Of a DNA stretch of 64,000 nt, positions 17,262-24,752 are shown piece by piece. The position numbers and the translations under genes were made by a program. The stretch is from Schaalia sp. JY-X169 (lineage in GTDB: Bacteria > Actinomycetota > Actinomycetes > Actinomycetales > Actinomycetaceae), in contig NZ_CP059675.1 in the NCBI RefSeq assembly GCF_014069575.1, forward strand, positions 248,001-312,000, written 5' to 3'. Below the pieces are notes generated by a model. The model was given only the letters and a program-made list of their open reading frames with translations, ran no database searches and was not told the origin of the DNA. Within the stretch, counting starts at the first letter, position 1; the number at the start of each line of letters is the position of its first letter.

Positions 17262-17699
17262 ATGGGAAGCAACCGTCGGTACTCCGGTGCGGCACTGGTG
17301 TTCTGTGGTGGTGCGCTCGGCACTCTTCTGCGCTACCTGATTGATGTTGCATCTGTTCGCGTCTCTGGGTTCGCCCTCGACATCTTCATCATCAACGTTG
17401 TCGGTGCGTTCATACTGGCGTTCTTGGTGGGGTGGATTACGGGGGCAGGGGAGCCGACACGGAATGAACTACGTCTGCGACTGTTTCTGGGTACCGGCGT
17501 GATGGGAGGCTTCACAACATACTCGACGCTTGCGGTTGAAACTGCGCACAACCTAGGTGATGGACGCTGGACGAGCGCGCTGGTGTACTCGTTAGGGACA
17601 GTTCTGGTTGGTGCACTGCTCAGCGTGGCCGGGGTGTTGGCGGGAAGGCGCGCTGTGCGTGCGCGCAGGCTCGGTCGGGTCCTGGGGGAAACACGATGA
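17262..17699 (+). CDS. crcB: CrcB/Fluc fluoride channel subunit, copy B1
   Basis: A 145-residue four-helix protein nearly identical to 11491-11925 outside the first ten residues, with the same GGALGTLLRYLID and GFTTYSTLAVE motifs. It overlaps the next subunit by four bases (17696-17699). It is the first gene of the second copy of a duplicated block. A redundant fluoride-export pair beside the first is unusual; functionally it should be equivalent. Confidence 0.92.
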   Translation: MGSNRRYSGAALVFCGGALGTLLRYLIDVASVRVSGFALDIFIINVVGAFILAFLVGWITGAGEPTRNELRLRLFLGTGVMGGFTTYSTLAVETAHNLGDGRWTSALVYSLGTVLVGALLSVAGVLAGRRAVRARRLGRVLGETR

Positions 17700-18058
17700 A
17701 CGGCCTGCTTCTCGCGCTTCTGGTTGCCGTCGCCGGAGGATTGGGTGCGACGTTGAGGTTTGTCATCGACATGTCCATTCCCGCGAAGGCTAGAGCACGC
17801 TTTCCCTGGGGCACCTGGCTCATCAACATCACAGGCTCATTCGTCCTCGGACTCATCGCTGGTCCGCTCACTGGTGTGGTGTGGGGGCCGATCTTTACGG
17901 TTGGGCTGCTCGGCGGGTACACGACGTTCTCAGCAGCCAGCCTCGAGACAGTGTCGCTCGCTGAGGACGGGCGGTGGGGGACTGCTCTCTTCTACGGCTT
18001 AGGGACCTTGGTGATCAGCGTGCTTGCTGCGCTGGGCGGGGCGGCTCTGACCAGTTGA
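17696..18058 (+). CDS. crcB: CrcB/Fluc fluoride channel subunit, copy B2
   Basis: A 120-residue protein with GGLGATLRFVIDM, LINITGSFVLGL and GLLGGYTTFSAASLE. Differences from 11922-12284 are confined to a handful of positions, mostly near the two ends. The ATG overlaps the stop of copy B1. Its stop lies 10 bases from the end of the convergent vapC remnant, so whatever separated crcB from wecB in the ancestral block has been replaced here. Confidence 0.92.
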   Translation: MNGLLLALLVAVAGGLGATLRFVIDMSIPAKARARFPWGTWLINITGSFVLGLIAGPLTGVVWGPIFTVGLLGGYTTFSAASLETVSLAEDGRWGTALFYGLGTLVISVLAALGGAALTS

Positions 18059-18067
18059 CGGGGAGTC

Positions 18068-18306
18068 TCAGTCGAGTGCGCCGGGTGCTATGGCTTGAAG
18101 TCCCTGGCTCATCGCAGCATCTACCATGCGTTTGTCATACGTAATGATGCCGCGTACGTCGGGCGACAGCTTGGTGGCTGTCGCGATGTGGATGGCATCC
18201 AAGGTACGGAGAGTCGCTGGCTCGACCAGCGGCGCAGAGGAACTGACTCTGCCTCTGGAACGAAAAGCTTCACAAGTGCCGAGGTGTCGATGTAAACACC
18301 CTGCAC
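18068..18306 (-). pseudogene. Remnant of a VapC-type PIN-domain toxin gene
   Basis: From the GTG at 18306 one frame reads YIDTSALVKLFVPEAES, the typical PIN-domain N-terminus with its first acidic residue. From about 18238 a different frame reads LRTLDAIHIATATKL and IITYDKRMVDAA, the PIN C-terminus with two further acidic residues. About 55-60 central residues are missing and the reading frame shifts, so no intact toxin can be made. The start overlaps the stop of wecB copy B by one base, the spacing of an antitoxin-toxin pair. This suggests that the end of that gene derives from the antitoxin. Confidence 0.72.
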
Positions 18307-19487
18307 TACAATCGATCCGATCGTTGATCGCTGAGCAGCATCTCCGAGGAGAGCCCCTCGGGCAGAGAAATCTGTGGAAGGTCGATCTCCCAGAGACCGC
18401 GCTCATCCGTTGGGAGGTCAACCAACCCGCGCTCCACCAGCGCCGCCACCACCGCGTCGGCAGCATGTCCGTTCCCGTAAGGCGCGGCGTTGGTAGTGGT
18501 GGGACGGGGACGCGTTGCTGCCGCGGTGAGGGCGGGGCCGGGTTCAACGAGGACGTTCCAGCCGAGTTCCACCGTTTCAACCCACTCGGTCTCCGGGCGC
18601 ACGGTGGTGCAGGGGGCGCCGAGCAGGAACGCCTCCTTCTGCAGTCCTCCCGAGTCAGTGATGACGCCGCGGGAGTTCATGACGGCTGAAACAAGTTGTG
18701 GGTAGGGAATGGACGCGTGCGCAATGAGATTGCCGCGGGCAAGGGTCAACCCATGTTCCTCAACCTTGGCCAGGAGTCGTGGGTGCGCAAGGATCACCAC
18801 TGGATGGTCCACGTTGCCCAGCGACTCAAGGATCGCTTCTAGGCGGGCCGGGTCGTCCGTGTTTTCGGCACGGTGGATGGTGGCGACCGAATAGGTGCCA
18901 GGCATCAGATCCAGGCTGTCCTGGAACGGGGAGTTCTTGCCTTTCACCTTGTCGCGGGTCTCGTAGAGGACATCCGTCATCACGTCACCCGTGATGACAA
19001 CACCTTCGGTAATTCCCTCATGGGCAAGGTGGTCGGCACCAACCGTGGTTGGGGTGAGGAGTAAGTCAGAGGCGTGGTCGGTGAGGACGCGGTTGTGCTC
19101 TTCCGGCATGCGCCGGTTGAAAGAGCGTAGGCCTGCCTCAAGATGAGCCAGGGGAATATGCATCTTCGCCGCGCAGATCGCCGCTGCAAGCGTTGAGTTT
19201 GTGTCGCCATACACCAGCACCCAGTCGGGATTGTGCTTCGCGTAAACGTCGTCGAGGGCGCCCATCATGGCACCGGTTTGCTTCCCGTGTGATCCCGAAC
19301 CAACCCCTAGGTGTTCGGCAGGTGCCGAGATCCCCAGGTCCTCAAAGAAGACATCAGAGAGCATCGGGTCATAGTGCTGGCCGGTGTGGACAATGACGTG
19401 CTCGATGCCCGCTTTCTTGAAGGCCTTATCGATTGGTGCCAACTTGACGAACTGGGGGCGTGCGCCGACCACGGAAAGAACTCGCAT
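18306..19487 (-). CDS. wecB: UDP-N-acetylglucosamine 2-epimerase (non-hydrolysing), copy B
   Basis: A 393-residue protein with the same catalytic segments as copy A (VVGARPQFVKLAPI, HTGQHYDPMLSD, TDSGGLQKEAFLLG). It makes UDP-ManNAc, the substrate of the divergent WecC. The ATG at 19487 is preceded at six bases by TATAAT, so the mRNA is probably leaderless and no ribosome site is needed. After the point where copy A ends, copy B continues for about 35 residues (VERGLVDLPTDERG, then LPEGLSSEMLLSDQRSDR). That tail resembles the C-terminus of VapB-type antitoxins and is followed by a vapC remnant. It is the likelier functional copy. Confidence 0.88.
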   Translation of the reverse strand: MRVLSVVGARPQFVKLAPIDKAFKKAGIEHVIVHTGQHYDPMLSDVFFEDLGISAPAEHLGVGSGSHGKQTGAMMGALDDVYAKHNPDWVLVYGDTNSTLAAAICAAKMHIPLAHLEAGLRSFNRRMPEEHNRVLTDHASDLLLTPTTVGADHLAHEGITEGVVITGDVMTDVLYETRDKVKGKNSPFQDSLDLMPGTYSVATIHRAENTDDPARLEAILESLGNVDHPVVILAHPRLLAKVEEHGLTLARGNLIAHASIPYPQLVSAVMNSRGVITDSGGLQKEAFLLGAPCTTVRPETEWVETVELGWNVLVEPGPALTAAATRPRPTTTNAAPYGNGHAADAVVAALVERGLVDLPTDERGLWEIDLPQISLPEGLSSEMLLSDQRSDRL

Positions 19488-19493
19488 GATGTG

Positions 19494-19499
19494 ATTATA
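19494..19499 (-). promoter_or_regulatory. Minus 10 box of wecB copy B, leaderless start
   Basis: On the minus strand a perfect TATAAT ends six bases before the ATG at 19487, so transcription should start at or next to the A of the start codon. No purine-rich ribosome site is present. No convincing minus 35 hexamer was found at 16-18 bases; a TTGTGA lies 21 bases away. Copy A has only a TACAAT in the matching place and no ATG. Confidence 0.6.
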
Positions 19500-19608
19500 G
19501 GCAAGAGCGGGTTTATCTGGTCACAAGCAGGATTGGCGCCAAGTGCCCAAAGGTAGACTTGGCCCTGGTTCATCCGCGGATACTTGCACAGAATGAAAGG
19601 CATGCTTC

Positions 19609-20898
19609 ATGCGCGTAGCAGTTGTTGCTCTTGGAAAGATCGGTTTGCCACTGGCAGTTCAGTTTGCTGACGCAGGCTGCGAAGTGGTGGGTGTTGACGT
19701 CAATCAGCACACGGTTGATCTGGTCAATGCAGGTATTGAACCCTTCCCCGGGGAGGACTTCCTTCAGGAGAAGCTTTCCGTCCTCGTCCCTGCCGGACGG
19801 CTGCGGGCCACAACCGACTACGCAGAAGCCATTCCTGGTGCGGATGCTGTCGTCCTCGTCGTTCCCCTGTTTGTCAATGATGAGACTTGGGAGCCCGACT
19901 TTGGCTGGATGGATGCCGCTACCGCTTCGCTTGCGGGCCACCTCACCCCCGGAACTCTGGTTTCCTACGAGACAACCCTCCCCGTGGGGACGACTCGCAA
20001 CCGTTGGAAGCCCATGATTGAGCAGATCTCCGGTTTGAAAGAGGGCGTGGATTTCGACCTCGTCTTCAGCCCCGAACGTGTCCTGACCGGTCGCGTGTTT
20101 GCCGACCTGCGCAAGTACCCCAAACTGGTTGGCGGACTGTCGGACCGTGGAACCAAGGCAGGCATTGAGTTCTACAAGCAGGTGCTGTCCTTTGATGAGC
20201 GTCCCGACCTGCCCCGTGAAAATGGAGTATGGGACATGGGCAGCGCCGAGGCCGCGGAGATGGCCAAGTTGGCTGAGACCACGTACCGCGATGTCAACAT
20301 TGGTTTGGCCAACCAGTTTGCCGTTTACGCAGACAAAGAAGGCATTGACGTCAACCGCGTCATCGACGCCTGCAACTCCCAGCCCTACAGCCACATTCAC
20401 CGCCCAGGAATTGCGGTTGGTGGTCACTGCATTCCTGTTTACCCGCGCCTCTACCTGTCGACGGATCCCGATGCTTCGATCGTGCGGACCGCGCGCCAGT
20501 TCAACGCGGCAATGCCCGACTACGTGGTGTCCCAGGTGAAGAACCTGGTTGGTTCCTTGAAGGGCCAGAAGGTTGCCGTGCTGGGTGCCTCCTACCGTGG
20601 CGGCGTCAAAGAGACCGCGTTCAGTGGCGTCTTTGAGACCGTGGATGCACTGCGACGTGAGGGTGCCGATGTGATGGTTGAAGATCCCATGTACGAGGAC
20701 GAAGAACTGGCCGCCTTTGGCTGGGATCCCTACCACGTTGGCGAAGACGTTGACGTGGTGATCGTCCAGGCCGACCACAAGAGCTATGCGAACCTTTCCC
20801 CACGGGACTTCCCCGGCATCAAGCTTCTGTTTGACGGGCGTCGCATCACCAACCCAGACAACTGGGTGGGAACGCCCCGGCTAGTTATCGGGGAGTAG
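19609..20898 (+). CDS. wecC: UDP-N-acetyl-D-mannosamine dehydrogenase (nucleotide-sugar dehydrogenase)
   Basis: A 429-residue enzyme with an N-terminal NAD-binding fold (VVALGKIGLPLA), a central TGRVFADLRKYPKLVGG segment, and the catalytic cysteine at residue 274 in VGGHCIPVYPRL. The C-terminal UDP-binding domain contains LGASYRGGVKET. The family oxidises the C6 of UDP-hexoses in two steps. Its position divergent from wecB makes UDP-ManNAc to UDP-ManNAcA the most likely reaction, though UDP-glucose-type enzymes are similar. GAAAGG lies 8 bases before the ATG. This activity would supply a uronate residue that the C5-epimerase-like protein could act on in polymer form (inference). Confidence 0.88.
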   Translation: MRVAVVALGKIGLPLAVQFADAGCEVVGVDVNQHTVDLVNAGIEPFPGEDFLQEKLSVLVPAGRLRATTDYAEAIPGADAVVLVVPLFVNDETWEPDFGWMDAATASLAGHLTPGTLVSYETTLPVGTTRNRWKPMIEQISGLKEGVDFDLVFSPERVLTGRVFADLRKYPKLVGGLSDRGTKAGIEFYKQVLSFDERPDLPRENGVWDMGSAEAAEMAKLAETTYRDVNIGLANQFAVYADKEGIDVNRVIDACNSQPYSHIHRPGIAVGGHCIPVYPRLYLSTDPDASIVRTARQFNAAMPDYVVSQVKNLVGSLKGQKVAVLGASYRGGVKETAFSGVFETVDALRREGADVMVEDPMYEDEELAAFGWDPYHVGEDVDVVIVQADHKSYANLSPRDFPGIKLLFDGRRITNPDNWVGTPRLVIGE

Positions 20899-20907
20899 AT
20901 CACCCGT

Positions 20908-22896
20908 ATGGCTTGGGTTGAGTTCTCGCTGCTTGCCGCACTTGCGGTTCTGGTCGTAATGGTTCCCGGAGCCCAGGCCCTGTGGTTGATGCGCGTTCGC
21001 GACTTCCGCACTGTCCTGCTCGCACCTGCGGTAGGAATTGGCCTTCTAGGTCTTCTCACGTTCATTGCGGCGCCTATCGGTGGCTGGTCATGGGTGTATC
21101 CGACCGGTTTGATCGCCCTGCTTCTGGCGGCGATGATCCTACAGAGGGCGCGAGAACGAGGGCGTGCGACCAGCACGGCAGTTGCAGGCGAGGCCGTTCT
21201 GAGAGGACGCTCAAGCAAGGCGACACTTCTATGGGCAGCTGCCGGGGTGAGCGTCTTCGTCGCTGCGTACATGCCGGTCTTCGTAGCTACGGTGATTGAT
21301 CCTGGCCTGCCACAGACCCTGAACTTGGCAGATGCGGCATTCCATTTGACCGGCGCCAAGCTTGTCGCCGATACCGGTGATGTCAGCCCGCTTACAGCTC
21401 TGGCGGAAGTTCGAACGCCTGTCGCCGCAACCGGGGTGTACTACCCGGTGCTCTGGCATGCTTTTGTAGCACTTCTGATCCCGCTCTCTTTGGTGGGCAC
21501 GGCAACGAACGCGGCTATCGTCGCCGTGGGACTAGTGTTCTGGCCCATTTCACTATCTGCACTTTCGGTTTCCCTGACGCGTTCCGCCCCGTCTGCAGCG
21601 TTCTGGGCCCCCATGCTTGCGGTGACGTCCTCACTGTTCCCGGGGAGCATCCTTTTTCGGTGGTCGATGGATCCTTTCGGAATGTCCGTGCCGCTTGTCG
21701 CCTCCGCATTGGCAGTGATGATCTGGTGGCAACGAGGGCGACAAGAGGGAGCAGCAACCTCGAGACCCCTGTTGATTTGCTTCGCATTGATCTTCGTCGG
21801 AGCCATTGCCGCGCAGCCCAGCACTGCCCTTCTGATTGCCGTCATCCCCTTGGTGACTCTGGTGTCCGCACTTGCCTGGAGCGGCATAAATGCAGTTCGC
21901 AGAGGTGCCTGGGTCCGCTCAGCACTGAGTGGAGGAACAATCCTGGTACTCGTGATCGTGGGTGCCGTGGCAGTGAAGGCAGCCACTCGCCTGTCGTATG
22001 TGCAGTCGCTTGGAAGTTTTCAGCGCGCCCAACTTGGTTACTGGGGTTCATTGTATGAGCTGGCTCGGGGTGGGCCAACCTACCCGCAGACAGCAACCAG
22101 CTTCCTACCGTGGGCGGTGATTTGCGTAGTTGGAGCTGTCTGGGCAATCTGGTCGCTGAGGTCCCAGGCACGTTGGATCTTCTCAGGAACCGCTCTGGCG
22201 TTCCTGCTGATTTACATGGCGTCATCCGGCCCTGACAACGTCTTCCGCCTCCTGACGGGCCCCTGGTACAAGGATTACACGCGACTCGCCGTCTTCGTGA
22301 TAGCGCTAGTTGCCGCGGCGGCTGGGGCAGCAATCGGTACCTGGATGGGACGCCTCTTTGGAAGCACGTGGAGCGGAGGACGTTTCATGGCACTAGCACT
22401 CGGTTCCGCAATCGCCATCTTCGCGGTCCTCTCTCCCGTCCTCGGAATCGGAGGCCCACGCGCCTCATATCGTGAGTCGATAGAAGAAGGCTACGACCTT
22501 GAGCTGGATGACGACACGGTGCTCAGCGAGGACGCTGCCTACCTCCTGAGGAACCTGGATGGTGATCTCCCTGCTGGGTCCTACATACTTGGCGTTCCAT
22601 CATCAGGTGCCGCGTTTGCAGTGGCCTTCTCTGATCAGTACGGCTTCACCCGCTGGGTCTCGGATCCTACCGTGACGTTCTTGATGGAGAACATCGACTC
22701 TATTGCCGCCGACCCCGAAGTGTGTGCGGCCGTCAGAGAATCCGATGTTTCGGCAGTCCTTCTGACGGATGCCCCAGCGGAGGGTGAAGAAACCGCATCC
22801 AGTGGTGGGCTCAGTCGGCTAGACACCTCCGAGGGCTTCGAACTAATCGAAACCCGAGGCGACTTGACGCTGTGGCGCATTACCGCGTGCGACTAG
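20908..22896 (+). CDS. Large polytopic membrane protein, DUF6541-like
   Basis: A 662-residue protein with roughly 12-14 hydrophobic helices up to about residue 515, followed by a soluble extracellular-type domain of about 145 residues rich in Asp and Glu. The arrangement resembles the DUF6541 family of actinobacterial envelope loci, probably GT-C-fold glycosyltransferases or polymerase-like proteins that use polyprenyl-linked sugars. No Wzy is recognised elsewhere, so this is a candidate polymerase or polyprenyl-sugar transferase (inference). It starts 10 bases after wecC. Its stop overlaps the stop of the convergent rgpF-like gene in the same CTAG. Confidence 0.65.
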   Translation: MAWVEFSLLAALAVLVVMVPGAQALWLMRVRDFRTVLLAPAVGIGLLGLLTFIAAPIGGWSWVYPTGLIALLLAAMILQRARERGRATSTAVAGEAVLRGRSSKATLLWAAAGVSVFVAAYMPVFVATVIDPGLPQTLNLADAAFHLTGAKLVADTGDVSPLTALAEVRTPVAATGVYYPVLWHAFVALLIPLSLVGTATNAAIVAVGLVFWPISLSALSVSLTRSAPSAAFWAPMLAVTSSLFPGSILFRWSMDPFGMSVPLVASALAVMIWWQRGRQEGAATSRPLLICFALIFVGAIAAQPSTALLIAVIPLVTLVSALAWSGINAVRRGAWVRSALSGGTILVLVIVGAVAVKAATRLSYVQSLGSFQRAQLGYWGSLYELARGGPTYPQTATSFLPWAVICVVGAVWAIWSLRSQARWIFSGTALAFLLIYMASSGPDNVFRLLTGPWYKDYTRLAVFVIALVAAAAGAAIGTWMGRLFGSTWSGGRFMALALGSAIAIFAVLSPVLGIGGPRASYRESIEEGYDLELDDDTVLSEDAAYLLRNLDGDLPAGSYILGVPSSGAAFAVAFSDQYGFTRWVSDPTVTFLMENIDSIAADPEVCAAVRESDVSAVLLTDAPAEGEETASSGGLSRLDTSEGFELIETRGDLTLWRITACD

Positions 22897-24752
22897 GAGT
22901 TGCGAGTCCCACGGATCGAAGCTACACGCGTTGTGACCGCTGCTCCTGCGGACTTGCCGGCCATCCAACCGGTGGTCAGCGTGGCACCGAGGCGCGGGAA
23001 GCGGTCGCTAATGCGCCGCTGAACGAGTGAGCGAATTGATGCTGCCGAGGGCGCTCCCGTTTCAGATGCACCGAGCATCTTCACCTGTTCCAGCACGTGG
23101 GGGTGTAGGAAGGACGAGATCGAGTCCAGTTTGTACTCAAGCGTCACGGCGGAAATTTCTGCGAGCGCCGGGGTCTGAACGCAGCGCGAGAAGAGACCTT
23201 GACTGTAGATGACGTAGCTGTAGAGGCGTTCGAGGACGTGGGCGAGAGAGCCGTCGCGGTAGTTGCCGCCTGCGGGGAACTCATCGGGTCGGAAGGCGGC
23301 GTTGACTAAGGGGAGGAGTGCCTCTCGACGAGCGATGAACATGCTGCCGTACGGCGACAGGGGAGTGTTCGTGTCAAAGGGAATGTCGATCCCGAGACGG
23401 TTCTTGAGAGCTTCGGCTGGAAGGCGATTAGCAGTCCAGCCATTTCCCATTGTCGGCAGGCCCATGTGAATGACCGGGGGGAAAACCATGCCCAATTGTG
23501 GTTCATCAGCAAAGCGATCGTAGATGTGGGCAACATGACTCGGGGAAGCAAACAGGTTCTCGAAGAGATGGCTGCGGAACCAGGAACTCACGCTTTGGGG
23601 ATCCTGCACGGACCGTTTCGAGTGCATCTTGACGATCAGATCGAAGCGTGGGCTCTGAATTACGTCGCCGCAATCCACCAGGAACGCTGAGATGTCTCGC
23701 CCATCGTTCGTTGATACAGTCCGTACTTCGATGGCATCGAAGTACGCCGCGTCGTCGTTTGACTGAATCAGCGCCTCGAGCTCTGTCTTCTTGTCGGTCG
23801 TGTCAGTTGTGACGAACAACGAAACCGGACTTGGCACGTTGGCCGCGTAGCGGAGCATTTCTGCAAACATGTCGGGGTAGAAGACATGCGCGCAGACGGC
23901 TGTTGCGAGAGTGTTTGGTTCACGACCGTCCCGGGCGCCGCTTGGAATGTCAAGAAGGGCAAGGTTTGTGTACCAGACCTGTGGGGGAACTGCGTGCGTT
24001 AAGTAGTTCCAGAAAACACCAAGGGGATAGCCGCTAAGTGCAACGCGCTCGTAGACATCTCGAGCACTAACTGCCCAGCGCTCCAGAAGAAGGGGATCCG
24101 AAACGAAAACTGCCCACGGGATCAGGGGGACGCGGGAGCTTGGAGAACGTAGCAGGTAATCGTCATCCGAGTTCTCGTACACCCAACTGGTATCAAATCC
24201 GACCTTGCCCGCACGGGTAAGAAGGTCGCGAATGTCGGATGCCTTGCTGACTGCAGAGAGGAATCCTTCAGACAACAGTGCTTCACGGTTGACCTGTATC
24301 AGTAGAGGCTCAAGAGTCAAGGCTTCCGTTCCCTGCTCTCCAGAGAAAGTCGGGTCAGGCTTGTTCAGCAGGCGGATTGGCGTGCCGGGACCATCTAGAC
24401 TCTCGAAGAGGCCGTTGAGGTCGGAAAGTGGTCCGAGGAGGCCGTCACTGACGATGAGTATTTCCTCTCCGAGTCTTTCGGGTCGGCCACTTGCAGTTTC
24501 TGCCAACGCCTCTAGGACACCGACGAGCCCACGACCCGAGTCGTAGTGTAGGGTTGCCAGCTCGATGCCCGCCGACACCACTCCTGCCTCAACGGACGTC
24601 GCATCAATTGCGAGGAGCGTTGCGGGACAGTAGGGCAGAAGGGCTGAGAGGAGAAGGTCTGCCGCATCCCTACGGCCCCGACTGTTGTCAGGTGAGGCCG
24701 ATAGGGAGAAGACAAGAGTTCGGGACCGTTGTTGGTTCTCCACGGTGGTCAC
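22893..24752 (-). CDS. RgpF-like rhamnan synthesis protein
   Basis: A 619-residue protein. The second half carries the RgpF (PF05045) hallmarks: HVFYPDMFAEMLRYAANVP, FDLIVKMHSKRS and PPVIHMGLPTMGNGWTANR, then SPYGSMFIARREALLPL. The first 230 residues are a less typical Rossmann-like domain. RgpF proteins extend rhamnose-containing polysaccharides in streptococci. The GTG start overlaps the stop of the upstream paralogue in a GTGA quartet, so both are made from one transcript. Rhamnose supply is supported by rmlA and rmlB in the same window. Confidence 0.83.
   Translation of the reverse strand: MTTVENQQRSRTLVFSLSASPDNSRGRRDAADLLLSALLPYCPATLLAIDATSVEAGVVSAGIELATLHYDSGRGLVGVLEALAETASGRPERLGEEILIVSDGLLGPLSDLNGLFESLDGPGTPIRLLNKPDPTFSGEQGTEALTLEPLLIQVNREALLSEGFLSAVSKASDIRDLLTRAGKVGFDTSWVYENSDDDYLLRSPSSRVPLIPWAVFVSDPLLLERWAVSARDVYERVALSGYPLGVFWNYLTHAVPPQVWYTNLALLDIPSGARDGREPNTLATAVCAHVFYPDMFAEMLRYAANVPSPVSLFVTTDTTDKKTELEALIQSNDDAAYFDAIEVRTVSTNDGRDISAFLVDCGDVIQSPRFDLIVKMHSKRSVQDPQSVSSWFRSHLFENLFASPSHVAHIYDRFADEPQLGMVFPPVIHMGLPTMGNGWTANRLPAEALKNRLGIDIPFDTNTPLSPYGSMFIARREALLPLVNAAFRPDEFPAGGNYRDGSLAHVLERLYSYVIYSQGLFSRCVQTPALAEISAVTLEYKLDSISSFLHPHVLEQVKMLGASETGAPSAASIRSLVQRRISDRFPRLGATLTTGWMAGKSAGAAVTTRVASIRGTRNS

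Noticed and set aside
18068-18580. 170-codon minus-strand frame as one protein
   Set aside because: Its first two thirds are a shadow frame of wecB copy B. Only the last 53 codons are PIN-domain-like, so it is described as part of the vapC remnant.
19570-20778. 402-codon minus-strand frame opposite wecC
   Set aside because: It is a long antisense shadow of a strongly conserved dehydrogenase gene, with no recognisable domain.
22893-22896. Convergent stops overlapping in CTAG, also at 38569-38572
   Set aside because: It occurs twice but is simply dense gene packing; no regulatory meaning can be supported.
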